Below, one piece after another: positions 22,666 to 36,315 of a stretch of DNA of 64,000 bases (its first letter is position 1; each line of letters starts with the position of its first letter). Source of the DNA: Paramecium tetraurelia (taxonomy: Eukaryota > Ciliophora > Oligohymenophorea > Peniculida > Parameciidae); the NCBI RefSeq assembly GCF_000165425.1, contig NW_001799624.1, positions 124,001 to 188,000 of the forward strand, in the 5' to 3' direction. A model generated the notes under the pieces. It was not told where the DNA came from. It did not search any database and was given only the letters and a program-made list of their open reading frames with translations. Both the position numbers and the translations under genes were made by a program.

Positions 22666-22816
22666 TATCTTAACAGTTAGATTTTATTAATAAAGTAAAA
22701 AATAATTTATTTATTATATTGTTTTATCTTTGTTTAACCCCCTTCTAAAATTGAGATTAAAAAGAAGAGAATTTAAAGCATTTTTATCAAAAAAAACCCC
22801 CATTTAGGTTATAAAA

Positions 22817-23280
22817 TCATACTGTTAATTTTCTGTACCTTTGAGCTCCGCATTCAGCACAGTGAATTTTATAGTATTAATTAATCTTTTCGCATTTTTA
22901 GCACTACCATTCAAACTCAAATAAATCATATTTTTGTTCTTCTAATTTAATTGTTTTTTACATGTTTCTTTTGTGATCTATTTCAAGATTGGTTCCATCG
23001 ATGGTAATTTATCAAATGAGAACTTATTGTTGCCATTATCTTTTTTCTCCCCAGAAGATTTATTAGATCTATCAGATATTGGTGGAATATCACCATTGCT
23101 CTCTGTCAAAAACAAAGCAGATTTGAATCCCTTATTTTCATTATCTTTATAATTCTTCAACGTATGGCATCTATTGCAAGTGTCTCTAAATGCAAAATTC
23201 ATATTATTGCAGCTACCACAAATCCAATCTCCCTACCGCTGTCTATGATTTATTTTATTCTTCCCTTTCTACTAAGCCAT
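22817..23280 (-). CDS. Protein with two RanBP2-type zinc fingers
   Basis: Predicted 147 aa; one 20-nt intron (near 22943-22962) is needed to join the fingers. Finger 1: GDWICGSCNNMNFAFRDTC followed by NRC. Finger 2: WQCQKCEKINQYYKIHCAEC. Both match W-x-C-x2-C-x3-N-x6-C-x2-C, the RanBP2/ZnF type that binds single-stranded RNA or ubiquitin. Between them is a low-complexity Ser/Asn/Lys linker. The protein ends soon after finger 2 at TGA 22817-22819. Two fingers on a short basic protein favour RNA binding (ZRANB2-like), but ubiquitin binding cannot be excluded. Confidence 0.85.
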
Positions 23281-23309
23281 TATATTTATTATAATAATTA
23301 ATAACAAAA

Positions 23310-24827
23310 TCAATCATCATCAGATAATTTAACCACCACATACGATGATGAACTAGAAGCATTCAAATGTAAATATTTGAACACATACAATGGGATCATA
23401 GCGAACATAAAGAAATAGAACAACAAAAACGCCACACTCTCCATCTATAAACTATCAAATCAATGACATTACCAAAAAGAACGAGGCTCCCCATTCATAC
23501 ATTCGACTATTCAAAGCAATCGATTCCACATTCAATGCAAAAATCCACCCTGGGATCGTAAAAAAGTTAGCCACTATTATTCTTAGAACTCTTCTTCTCT
23601 TATCTCCCTTGTACCATTCCAGTGAATTTATGTGTCTAAAGCAATGTGAAACTCCAAACAAAGCGCCAATCAAAGCAAAGATCACACTCGTTTTTTAGAA
23701 TGTAAAGTGAGGTCCCATCAACAATTACGCAGGTATTTTCATTGCATTGATATCTGTCATGTAGAGACAATTCATAAAATTATTGGCCCATTCTATGTTG
23801 ACCAATTCATACTCGTTGGATATCAACATGGCTGCTATCGTTTCCGTTATCAACAGGAAGAAGGATATGTAAAATACATATCGCTTTGAATCCTAAAATC
23901 TTAAATTTAATATTATTACTATGTTCATTATGGTGGAATGCTTTATTATATTGTTGATCTAATTCTCAAAGGTCACATAAAATGCATAAAATACAAAACA
24001 ATAAATCAAACCTAATATCATATTTATCAAATATTATAAAGCCATTAAAAATAACAATATAGAATACAGAAAAATAAAGAGTGATATGCAGAGTTAAACT
24101 ATTTTTACTTTTCTATCGATCTTCTCATCATAAGTCTTAAATGACCTTGTATGATTCTTAGTCTTGTAACAATATACGGTATAAAACAAAGTGAATGCCA
24201 ATTGGCAAACAAATGATGATGGATTTCCATAACTTGGTATACAAAGTGAAGTCACTAACTTATTCTTATAAATGACTATACCTTCTCATCCACCCAAAAT
24301 GGTCTCGGATCTGAATATATCAATTATAAGAATGCTACCAAAAACACGCTCAAATAAGATGTATACAATATTTTAACAGCGATCAATGCATCAAATCCAA
24401 CATATAAGGTAATAAAGTAATTTGTGAATATCATAATAGAGATACCATTTCTATGTACACTCCCTGCCATATCAAATAAAAAATTATCATTAAAATAATC
24501 CATTTCATCAAACTCAGTCAATTTTGATTTTCTTAAGTTGAATAGGTTCTGGAAATCACTCAAAAGCTCATTCTCAACCCCTATGATAATTGAATATAGA
24601 ATTCTTTCTAATATAATGAATAGGGTGATAATGAATAGAATTGTAAATTATCTAATTAATCTCTTTTTATTTCTCTCAAGATGATCATCATTGATCTTCT
24701 TTTACTTGATCTTGTCCTCAATACTTAAATTAGTGAATGTCCTAGGCTCTTCCTACTCATTCTAAACCCCTTCGTCTTCTTTTACTTCTGAGTCTTTATT
24801 TTCACTTTATATATTAAGTGGATTCAT
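23310..24827 (-). CDS. Multi-pass membrane protein, PAP2-like with altered active site
   Basis: Predicted 479 aa with introns of 23, 27 and 28 nt. It has an N-terminal charged cytoplasmic segment and about 8 membrane helices. The motif IYSDPRPFWVDEK followed by SYGNPSSFVCQLAF recalls the first two motifs of PAP2/lipid phosphate phosphatases (K/R-x6-RP and PSGH). Here the PSGH histidine is Phe, and I cannot find the third motif (SR-x5-H). If the family is right, the catalytic triad is incomplete. The C-terminus is Ser-rich and acidic. Only 29 bp separate it from the start of the RanBP2-finger gene. Confidence 0.6.
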
Positions 24828-25114
24828 ACAATATAATATAATTAATTAAATTATTATAACACGTAATACTAGAGATTCTCAATCAACCAAGTTCTTCAAT
24901 ATTTGTGATCTTATTTATCAAATTATTATAACATAGCCTATAAAACCTCTATTCAATGTTAATATTCCATTATGGCAGTTAGATATTCATAGTAGAATTA
25001 TATATTTAAAAATTCAACATTTTATGAAAATGGACAAATATTTCTATAGTGATAAGACCTTTTGAAAAAATCATTGTAAGAATTTAATTGTTTGTAAGGA
25101 TTTTAAATTCAATT
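24828..25114. other. Upstream region of the surface antigen, no gene seen
   Basis: 287 bp of very AT-rich DNA between the PAP2-like start and an assembly gap. No signal peptide or start of the antigen is visible, so the antigen 5' end lies in or beyond the gap. Confidence 0.5.
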
Positions 25115-25397
25115 NNNNNNNNNNNNNNNNNNNNNNNNNNNNNNNNNNNNNNNNNNNNNNNNNNNNNNNNNNNNNNNNNNNNNNNNNNNNNNNNNNNNNN
25201 NNNNNNNNNNNNNNNNNNNNNNNNNNNNNNNNNNNNNNNNNNNNNNNNNNNNNNNNNNNNNNNNNNNNNNNNNNNNNNNNNNNNNNNNNNNNNNNNNNNN
25301 NNNNNNNNNNNNNNNNNNNNNNNNNNNNNNNNNNNNNNNNNNNNNNNNNNNNNNNNNNNNNNNNNNNNNNNNNNNNNNNNNNNNNNNNNNNNNNNNN
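25115..25397. other. Assembly gap, 283 N
   Basis: A run of N directly before the antigen reading frame. The true missing length is unknown; surface antigens have internal near-identical repeats that collapse in assemblies. Confidence 0.95.
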
Positions 25398-28300
25398 GGG
25401 CTGTGCTTATCTTGACTCAAAATGTACACATTTTGCAGGATGTCAAGCATATGTTAAATCAACAACAACAGATTGCTAAGCAATATCCTATTTATGTGTG
25501 TCTGATGGAAATGCATGTATTGAAGCTAAGATCTGTAAAGAATACTCACAAACATAATGTGAAACAACCCCAAGTATTTCAGGAATTCTGAAATGCAAAT
25601 GGGACACAACTGCTGGAACATGTAGAGATTACTCCTGTTCTGAAGCTGATGTCAGCTTGAATACTGATATTAAATGTTCAGATTGGTTAGCTGGTTGTGT
25701 GACAAAAGGTTAAGGTTGTGTTAACTCTCCAAGACCATCATGTACTACATACACTGGAGATGATGCTGCTTGTTAATCCTATATTGGATCAGATGGAAAT
25801 TGTGAATTAGCAACTGGAACAACAAACTGTAAAGCAAAGGAATGCGCAAATGCACCAACATCTTTATCTACTGATGATGACTGTAAGGCCTATCAAAAAG
25901 GATGTATCACAACTGGTAAAGGTTGTGTTTAAGCAACAACTAAGCCTTTGTGTTCTAGCTACTCTGGTGATAACACTACATGTGTTGGATATGTTGGATC
26001 AGATGGAATTTGTGAAGGTGACGCTGGAGGATCTAAGTGTAGATAAAGGAAATGTGAAAATGGTGCATTCAATACCGATGATCTTTGCAAGTAATATTAA
26101 TCTACTTGCAAGACCAACGGAAAAGCTTGTGTTTCATCGCTATCAGCCTGTAACACATACAAGGGAACTGCTACAACTTGTGCAGTTTATATTGGTACTG
26201 ATGGCTATTGCAAGGGAACAAGCACAACAGCTGAAGCTGCTTGCGCACCAAAGGTTTGCGACGAAGCTCTAGATACAACTACAACAGACGAGGCTTGTGC
26301 CAAATATTAGGTTGGATGTGTTACAACAGGAAAAGGATGTATTTCAAAGACCAATTTGAAATCTTGTACTACTTATGATGGAGATGCCACCAGTTGTTAA
26401 TCAAGAGTAGGATCTGAAGGAAAATGTACATGGAAGAGTGGAACCAAATGTGTTGCTAGAGATTGTGTTTCTGCACCAAGTTCTGTAAACACAAACCCAC
26501 TTTGTGCCAATTATTTCACTAAATGTGTGACAACAGGATCTGGATGTGTTTCATAAACTACTTGTGATTTAACAGTCAAATAACAAAGTTGTGAAGGTAC
26601 TGACGGCTGTTCCTGGTAACCAATATGTACTAGTAATGCATAATGCTCTGATTTTAAGAAGAAATCAATTTGTTTGGCAAACCAAGCTAGAGTCGAAACT
26701 TTTGTTAAGTATGATGATAATGGAAAAGCCGTCTACAATTATGTATCTACAAAATGTGGTTGGTTAAATAATGCTTGCAAAGTTTTGGCATGCTCAGATT
26801 TAACAGGAGCTTATTACAATAATGATGCTAATTGTTAAGCAGAACTACCATCATGTATCAGTAATAGAGTTGATGGATGCATAACCAAATAAGATTGCGG
26901 TAAACTTTTTGGAAATCAAGCCACTTGTTTAAGTTACCCAGGATATTGTACCAATGTATCAACAGCCACTGAAACCACTGCTTGTATCTAAAAGAAGTGC
27001 TCAGATAATACTGATACTAATGCCGATAATGCTGCATGTGCTACATTCTTACCTGGATGCATTAGCAATGGAAAGGGCTGTATTGATTACACTACCCTTT
27101 GCACATCTATGAAAGGTACATAGGAAACATGCAACAAGTTATATGCTTATAAGAGTGGAGGTTCCTTTGATACTTTAGTAACAAATCAATGTTATAACAC
27201 ATCAACAGCAACTGAAAATGATTTCTGTTAAGTGAAAACATGCAAATTGGCTACAAACCAAACTGATAGTTCATGTGGTTAATTCTTAGAAGGATGTGTT
27301 TATAATGGAAATGGAGGATGCGTTGATCCAAAAGCTAGTGATACATCTTGTGGAAGCTATACAGGTGTCTCAGCATTTTGCTCCACAGCCATTGTTAAAG
27401 ATAATAGTGCTGGATATTGTTTTGGAACAGCCACATCAGGTACTTGCACCTAAAGACAATGTACAGATGACACAACAAGCACTAAAGATGACTAATGTGA
27501 TACCTTCTTATCAGGATGTATTGCTAAATCTGATGGAGGTTGTGCTAAGAGAGACTCAAGAAGCTGCGCCTAATAAACAGGAACAGTTACTACATGCTCT
27601 AATTTCAGCGGTGGATTATAAGTTGATTCAAAATGGAATAAGATTGCATGCGTCAAATATGATGCTTGTTAACTTAGAGGATGCACAGATAAAACCAATC
27701 CTTAAACAGCCTAGGATTGTTATGATTACAAAACATCATGTAGATTCTTTAAGGCCGGAGCTGCCTGTATCGATGCAGTAGCTTGTAGCAGTTACACCCT
27801 TCCTGATACAGCCACAACTGAACAATAGAAGTTTGATTATTGTACAGGAACCAAAAATGCTAGTGGAATACTATGTGGTTATACAAAGGGAGCAACTAAG
27901 TGTTCAGATAGAACTTGTGACTAATTTTTGAGCACCTATACCACCTTAGCATGCAGTTCATATTTGTAAAAGAATGTATCCACTACAGGTGATGATGTAT
28001 GTTCATCAGCTGGAACTTATTGTTATTTACAAGATAAAACTGATTGTGCATACGCTTTCCCCTCTGGAATCTTGGAGGCTGATAAATTAAGTTATTGCTA
28101 GAAATTCAAAGACAAGACAGGCATATTATGCTCATATAAAACTTCAGATGCAGCTTGTAGTGCATAAGACACTTGTGAGAAGGTAGTCTCTCAGACATCT
28201 GCTGTGGCTTGTAATGATGTACTAGTTTATGAAAAAGCAATATGCTAAAGACCTACTCCAAGCACAAAATGCTTATCTACAGTTACTGCATGCTCAGCCT

Positions 28301-31300
28301 TTACTCTAGAAACAGGGCTTACTGATGCAAATAAAAAGACAATCTGTGAATCTTTGAGACCAGTTGATGCTACTGCTAATTTTGGTACTGGAACTGCAGT
28401 ATATTCTTGGTGTACTTGGGTAAGCGGTGCTAATTGCGCAGATATTACATGCAGTGCTATATAATCACCAACCAGTTAAACTGATTGTGACAAAAAAAAG
28501 ACAGGATGTTATTATTATGCTTCTAAATGTTATGACCCAGTTGCTGCTAATGCTTGCCCAACAACATTTCCAACTGGTGTAGACACAGATATCAAAAAGG
28601 TGAATTACTGTAAATCAGTATATGAAACAGCCAAGGGATTCTGTGAGATAAAAAAAGATGGCTCAGGTTGTCAAACTGGAGCTAATGATAAATGCACTGT
28701 AATTCTAACAGACGCTTGGACAGGTAACTTTATGGGTGCTGCAGTAACAACTGCTGCTATCTGCCCAACTTTATCATCGAATGATAAAACAAAACTCTGC
28801 ATAAAAGATGGTGATACGGCTTGTAAAGCAGGAGGAACTTGTGAAGACATCCCATCCCCAAACAATCAAGGAGATTGTGATTTACATTTAAAGGGATGTG
28901 TATATGCAGCTACTAAATGTAGAACACCAAAGTTAGCGACAATTGCGGCTGCAGGAGATTGTGCAAAAACAACTATTGTTCCATTTGCTGCTGATGTTAC
29001 TGGTCTTTCTGGAAGTGAAAAAACAGCATATTGTTAAATCTTCTCATAAGATGGAACACAGCTCTTTTGTACTTATGATTAGTATAATGACACAACATAA
29101 ACAGTTTGTGCTGATGCGGGTAATTGTGATACTTACAAATTACCAACAGGTGATGAAGCAAGAAAAACTTATTGTTTGAGTAAGATCACCGCTGCTGGTA
29201 AAAAATGTGGATTCACAGCAGGAAAAGACAAATGTAGAGATTTTGATTGCTAAGATATTTCAAGTCCAACATCATAAGTCGATTGCGATCTCAATTCAAA
29301 TAAATTAAAATGTTTTTACTTTAAAGGAACATGTGTCAATCATGCTGCAACTTGTGATGTAGTTCCAGTTGTTGGAGGAACATTAAGTGATAAACAAGCA
29401 TACTGCAAAGGTCTTGGTCTTACAGATAAATGTACTTATTCAGTTGGAGCTTATTGTGCAAAAGTGGATGCATGCGACAAATATAGTGTGAAAGATGTAA
29501 CAGATAAAACTGCTACCTGCGGAACTTTAGTTAATGCAACTGGAGCAAAATGTACATACATTTAGGGTGATTTCTGTGTCAAATAAGATACATGTGATAA
29601 ATATGATGGTAGTACACCAGTAAATGGACCAGAAGCAGGAAAAGAGGAGGCTTAATGCAAAGCAGTTAAGTCAACTACTGGATATCCATGCATAGTAGAT
29701 TCTACTAAACCTAAGTTATGCAAAGCATAGACTTGTGCTGATAATAATGCCAGTGCCGCAGAATGTAGTAGTAATGCTGCTGATTGCCTCTATTATTAGA
29801 GCAAATGCATCTCAAAAAATACTTGTGGTGGTTACACCCCAGTAGGTGATGATCCTACAGCTAAATAAACTTGGTGTGAAGGAGTTTAGAATTCTACTGG
29901 AGACTATTGTGCTTGGGATTCAGCAACTTCAAAATGTAAAGATAGAGGTTGCGGCGATAAATAATTTTATACAGATTTTGATTGCTAAAATTACCTTAAA
30001 GCCTGTAAGACTGATGGAACCAAGTGCGTTGCAGTAGCTACAGCATGTACTTCATTCAGTGGTTCAGGAGATTATTGCAATGGTTTATTGGATCCAACAG
30101 GTAAAGATAAATGCAAACCATTGGCCACTGCTACCACCACAATTTCTGCATGTGCTAACAGAACATGTTATGACAATGTAACAGCCGAATCTGATCCTGA
30201 TTGTGATACCTATTTGAGTGGATGTGTCACACGTGGAAAAGGATGTATTCCAAATACAGTTGCATGTACAGCATACAGAGGAACCAAAACATAATGTGAA
30301 GCTTTCAAATAATACACTGGAGTAGATGCTAATAAGAATCCCATTTATGTTTATTGTTCTGGTGATGCTAGCAACATTGCCACTAGTGCTTGTAAATCTA
30401 GAACTTGCGCAGACAATACAACATCTACCTCAGATACTGAATGTGCATAATATTTGAAGGGTTGTATTACCAAAGGAACTGGATGTGTTGATGCAACATC
30501 ATAATGTACTGTATTTAAGGGACTTTAAACAACTTGCTCTAAATTCATGGGAAATTCAGGCAAAGATTACTGTTGGAATGCTTCAAATGCAGTGGAAACA
30601 GCTAGTTGCCAAAAGAAGAAGTGCACTGATATTTCTGGTAAAAACAACGACGAATGTTAGAGTGGCATGCCAGTATTCAAGAAAGGCGATGATCCTTTCT
30701 GCGTTTATGATGGAGCTGGTTGCGTTGATTATGGAAAGATTTGTAGTTAATTCAACGGAACTGAAGAAACATGTCCCTCATTCTTGGCCAAAGATGGTCC
30801 ATGCAAGGCTACTACAGTAGGAACTATCAAAGGAGCATGTGCTAAGAGAGTATGCACAGAAGCACCTAATACTATTACCACTGATGCTGAATGTTAGAAA
30901 TATCATTCATCTTGTTATACAACTGGTTATGGATGCTCTTCTGTTAAGCAATGCTCAAATTTAACAAGCCAAGCCTCATGCAAATTGAGAGAGGAATGCA
31001 CATGGGCCAATTTATGCGCAAGTTCAAGTACTACATGCTCTACTTTTAATGGTCAAGGTTACTCATAATGTACCAATTCTAAAGTCAATGGTAAGTTCTG
31101 TGCTTGGTAAGAGTCTAGCTCAACTTGCAGAGCTTAAGTCTGTGAAGATCAACCAGCAACCATTGCTTCCCATGCTCAATGCCAAGCATTTTCTGATAAT
31201 TGCACAACAACTGGAGCTGGCTGTATAACTATTACCACATGTCCATTATACAAAACTCAATCTATCTGTGTTGCTGCCTCAGCATCCAAGGATGGAGTTC

Positions 31301-32763
31301 AAAGATGTGGTTGGGATGCCACTTTAAATAAATGCAGAGCCAGAGCTTGCAGTGACAAAAATGGATTAACTGACGACGAGTGTAACACTTTCTTGGCAGG
31401 TTGCAAGACAAACGGAGTTGGTTGTGTAGCTGGAACCTCATGTACTGAGTTCACTAATAAATCATTCTGTCTCATTTCTAAAGCTGGACCATGTCTTTGG
31501 GTTAATCAATCATGTTATGATTACGATAGATGCGAAGATGCAGTCAAAAAGTCACACCCAGAATGCTAAGCATTTTCACCATTATGCACAACCAACGGAG
31601 AAACATGTATACCCATCACATCTTGTGCCAATACAGCAATTAAGGCTTCTTGTGTTGTTGGAACTGATGGTCCTTGTGGATGGTTGCCAACTGGAAAATG
31701 TTAGAAGTTTGGATTATGCACAGATGCTGTCGCTGCTACCAATGATGAATGTATGTCTTATGGAACTACTTGTATTACTGATGGAGCAGCTTGCATTGCC
31801 AAAACCACTTGTGGTTCATACAAGACATAAACAGCTTGCAATAACAATGGAACCGATGGTATTTGCTATTGGAATGCCACAGCTAATACTTGTAAATTGA
31901 AGGAGTGCGGCGATGAGCAAAAGGGTACAAATGACCAATGCAAACTCATCTCTGTCACTGGAGGATCATGCACTACCGATGGAACCAAATGCATCCCATT
32001 ATCCACTTGCTCAAGCTACCTTGAAGCTGGATGTTTCACAGGAACCGACGGAGAATGTACCTTTGCATTACCAATTGGAGCTACCACTGGAACCAAGGCC
32101 TGCAGATAGAAGCAATGTGAAGACATCACTGGAGGAACATCAAATGCTAATTGTACAGGTATCATCACAGGAAAGTCTTGCGTATCCAATGGAACCAATT
32201 GTATTGCCAAGGCTGCTTGCTCAACCTATAAGACCCTTACTTCATGTAATGGAGGTGGCTTAGAAAATAATAAAGCAACTGTTTGTGCCTTCACTCCCAC
32301 TGGAACTGATAAAGTCAACGGAACTTGCAAGACATTCACAGCATGTGCTGATGCTGTCAAAGACAAATTAGCTTGCTCAACCAATCTATCATGCAAATGG
32401 ACTGAAAACTCAACTGGAACATCTTGTGCCAATCACGCATGTGACACCTTTGCCACAGGAACAGACTGCAGACCAATTCCCAGCTTTGATGGTACTTCAT
32501 CCACTGTTTGCGTTCTCCAAAGTGGAAAATGTGCTGCTGCTGACCCAGGAACCATGACAGATGCCAAGATTTGCTACGTCAAATCAGCTTACACTTATAG
32601 TTGGAATTCTGCTACCAATAAATGTGAAAGTTGTATCTCAGGATCTGTCAATCCAAACAATTCAAATGGAACAAACAACAACACAGATAACGGTACAACT
32701 ACCACCGACAGTGCTTTCATCTTGTCAGCCATTTCACTCGGTCTTTTGGGATTAATGGCATGA
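25398..32763 (+). CDS. GPI-anchored Cys-periodic surface (immobilisation) antigen, 3' part
   Basis: One intronless frame of about 2450 codons runs from the gap to TGA 32761. Cysteines recur with strict spacing in units of roughly 70-80 residues, with a pattern like 'C-x-Y-x-G-x4-C ... GSDGxC ... C-x2-(R/K)-x-C-x8-T-D-x2-C-x2-Y-x2-GC-x-T-x-G-x-GC'. Thr, Ala, Gly and Asn dominate. The C-terminus is Asn/Thr-rich and then hydrophobic (FILSAISLGLLGLMA), a GPI-attachment signal. These are the large coat proteins of Paramecium, expressed one at a time on cell body and cilia. The N-terminus and signal peptide are missing with the gap. Codon choice is less AT-biased than the neighbours, as expected for a highly expressed gene. 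The antigen type cannot be named. Confidence 0.93.
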
Positions 32764-33271
32764 TTTTGATTTTCATATTATATATAGGGAAAATATTAAC
32801 ATTACAATTTATTTTCATCTCTTAAAACAACTTATTATTTAAAATAACACAGTTCACATTGCAAGATTATTATAGAAGTATATATTTCATCTCCAAGTGT
32901 ATATTAAATTTGATTATTCTCATCAGAGTTTATCAACATTATTATTTGTTGCCTCTGTAATAGATATTTTCTAGAATATAGTTTCATCATTATTCTGAGA
33001 TAAGTGATGTTATTAGAGTATCATTATTGAGAAAACTAAAGACACCCTTTCATTCCTAATAAAGAGATACCTTTCTGTCTGCCCATGGTTCAATTAAGCA
33101 TACATATATTGCTTCTTCAAATTAGAACATGGATTTGATTGAATAAAAGTGATGAAAGAAGCATAATCTTACTTCTTCTCTTGCTAAATCTAAATAAGAT
33201 GCTTCATTTGATATATTTTAGTCTATTTTAATTAATAAATTTGTTTAATAAAAGCCTTATCAATATTTAAG
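32764..33271. other. Intergenic, no gene seen
   Basis: 508 bp between the antigen stop and the Ulp1-like start. AT-rich; only short frames on either strand. Confidence 0.5.
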
Positions 33272-34540
33272 ATGTGGAAGGAGTTTTGCAGCTTTTGCAG
33301 CTTATTTAATTGTATTAAACCCAGGGATAAACGAATTGAGCCAGAAAGGCCTCAGATACCTGACGATTCAGAAGAAGTCAATAATTAAGACATCAAGAAT
33401 AATAACAGAGAGTTGCAAAATCAACCCAATGTAAATATTAATGAAGAAGTTTATATAACTCGGAAATTTACATACTTTGAGGGTTTTGAAAAAGTGGAGA
33501 TCAAAAATGACAAATATGATAAATTAATGATCTTTACAAATATATTGTTTTACTATTGTGAGGAGAGAACAGAATAGAATCAATTTAACCAATATGAAGG
33601 TGAATTATACAAGACTAAATATGACGAGGATATAAATCCGAAATTTGTGTTTGAATAAGGAATGTTTTAAATCAATTTAGAAGAAAAGTCCTTCAAACTA
33701 ATTCAAGAAAGCATAGAACAACCAATTGGCATAACTGAAGACTTTGATGAAAAATCAAATAACTTAATGAATGATTAAAATGATAGGTTTTAGGATAACA
33801 ATAAAAGAAAGATTAGGATTAATGATGCAGATACACATAAATAAGTAAATATAAACCATTCAGGTGATAACTATTAATTGCATAACTAAAAAAAGAATTA
33901 ACAAATGTTCTGTAAGTTCAATTAATCGTTAACAACTAATGATGTGAATATACTATCTGAAAAGAAATGGATGACAAGCAGTATCATTGATAGTTATGTA
34001 CTTTATCTAAACAAATCTGGAGAAGAGAAATATTTCGCATTACAATAAGAGTAAAGAAAATCTATTAGAAGAATTCTATTTTTTCCTTCTAGTCTGACCA
34101 CAAACTTTGGTTTGAATTTCGATTTATCTAAAGTAAAAGGGTTATTTGATAACGAAAAACCTTAATTTAAATAAATAAATTTTAAACTCTAATTATTGTA
34201 TCACTATATTGGATTCCCAATCAATAAAAATAATAATCATTGGTTATTTCTATTATTTGACTTAAATTCTAAAAAGGTTTTTGTTTTTGACTCAATGAAT
34301 AAAAACTTGTCATTTAAAGAATAAATAGACTTAATTGCTGAAATTCTTAATGTAAAAAATCCTAAACATATTCTACATCAACATTCTGACCAATAAAAAG
34401 ATGGTTATTCCTGTGGGTATCGTGTTTGTAGTCTAATGAAATTCTATTATGAAAATTAATTTTAAGAAACAGATGAAGCTAATTATAAATATAACGAATA
34501 GAAGATAATTGATGAACTAAAAACCTTAATAAAGATGTGA
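33272..34540 (+). CDS. Ulp1/SENP-like (C48) cysteine protease
   Basis: Predicted 422 aa, single exon. The N-terminal 230 residues are divergent and Asn/Gln/Lys-rich. The C-terminal domain follows the C48 pattern: KWMTSSIIDSYVLYL (WLTDEVIN-like), FKLQLLYHYIGFPIN, the His in NNNHWLFLLFD (about residue 316), Asp in VFVFDSM, Gln in HQHSDQQKDG and the nucleophile in GYSCGYRVCSLMKF (about residue 380). Such enzymes cleave SUMO or related modifiers from proteins. The catalytic set His, Asp, Gln, Cys looks complete, so it is probably active. Which modifier it acts on cannot be told. Stands alone in an AT-rich, gene-poor zone. Confidence 0.75.
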
Positions 34541-36315
34541 TGATTATAAACTTTTGTATAATAATATTTATTAAATTTCCAGTCTTTTTTGAAAATTAAG
34601 GCTTATATCTTTCTTTATCAAAAGTTCCAATTTAATCAAATTTTTTTATGGTCTATATATTTTTGATTAATCCTGATTAACTTTGAATAAGGCATTATGT
34701 GTTTCTGTGAATTCGGTTTCATATGTATTGCAATAATTTAAAAATAAATTTCATGTTTATAAATTAATATGTGGCTTTTTACAAAAATTAATGTATAAGG
34801 TCAGTGCTTACATCTTAGATGGATTCAGTTATTTACTATTTTAATATTTCTAAAATTGTTATTTTTTCATAAACCATTAAAAACTTTATATACACCAAAT
34901 AAATAAGAAAAAGAACACAAAAACGAATAATTTCATAACTCAATTGCTTATTGCATATTTTCGCAAATCTTATTGGGTCCTTGTATTAGTCTTTTTGAAT
35001 ATAGTGTATTTTAAGCTGCTGAACTTAAAACAGGCACTTTAATTCTATTTTGTTAAGTTGAGGTATAGCATTGACAAGGAACAGATTATTTGCTATCCTA
35101 AAACTTTTCTAAATAGTCTTATGTGTGCGATTCACATATACCCATATATTAAGCCAAAATAATTGAATTTTTAACTTTAAATATCTAACTTAAGAAAAGA
35201 GATAAATTAACGGATTTTATAAATAATTGATAAATATTTAACTGTTAAATCAACGTGATCATTTTCAAAATCAAATTATAAGTGATAGCCCTATATTCAA
35301 AAACAAGTCGTGTATCAGTTTGCTTTTGTTAAATCATAAATAAGACCTACTAACAGTTTAGAAGAACAGAAAACACGTGTTATCATCATTAATTTAGAAT
35401 CTCAAATTGGCAAATAGTCAAGATTGATTTAAAAAACATTCTCCATTTTTAAGAATTAGTTGATTAGAAGAAACTTCCTTGATTACTTTAGGATTTTTAT
35501 TCTTCAATTTAAATTTGTAATTTATTGTTTAAAATTTACATAGGTCTTTTCAATCAAATTACTCTTAATTTTGATATATACATTATGCAACAATTCAAAA
35601 TTATCAAATTCAAGAATAATTATCATAACCTTTGAAAATTGAAAATTTAATAAACAACTTAATAAATTACAATTTATTGAATTAATTTTATTAAATAATG
35701 CTTCATGCTTCTATCTCAACATAGGGTCAATATTTAATTTACTAAAATTGATTATTATGAATAATAATCAAAATTAATACATTATTTACGTATATAAACT
35801 GCTACTTCTATATCGTTCTTTATTTATGATATAGAAGCTGAAATCTTGTATAGTTGTAAGCAATTCTCAAATGAGAGTAGCTTAAGGCGATAATTACTTC
35901 GCTATCAAATAATTTATCTTGAATATATATAAATTAGATTTATTTAATGATTCTTAATTCATATTAATTATTAATTCTTAAACTCAAATTTCTTTTAATA
36001 TTGTTGAATTATAACATAAAATTACTTATTCTAAATAAACATCATTAGAAGTTAAAATACTGTGTAGTAAAGAGCTATTGGAGAACTTAAAAGGGAATTA
36101 TTAATTTTAATTCAAGAATGAGGCCTCTAAATTTGAAATAACTTATAGGCTATTTTGTTTTGTTAATTCTCTTTGGTATAAAATAATAATGAAAATAACA
36201 AATCTTAAGGTAGAAAATAACATTTGATTTAAGCTATTGTTTCTAATATTCAGAAAAACGTGTCATTAACAAAATTTTCTATAAATAAAATTGATATACA
36301 ATAAAATGTACAAAT
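34541..36315. other. AT-rich gene-free stretch, 1.8 kb
   Basis: No convincing gene. The longest forward frame (about 120 codons around 34.9-35.3 kb) has no recognisable features and is within what one-stop-codon, AT-rich DNA gives by chance. A perfect 10-bp hairpin (35805-35837) is listed separately. Confidence 0.5.
35805..35837. repeat. Perfect short hairpin, 10-bp arms
   Basis: CTTCTATATC (35805-35814) and GATATAGAAG (35828-35837) are exact reverse complements around a 13-nt loop. It lies in a gene-free stretch. No tRNA or snoRNA boxes recognised beside it. Confidence 0.5.

Noticed and set aside
25088-25591. Frames crossing the first N run
   Set aside because: Artefacts of unknown bases; downstream of the gap they are out of frame with the Cys-periodic antigen.
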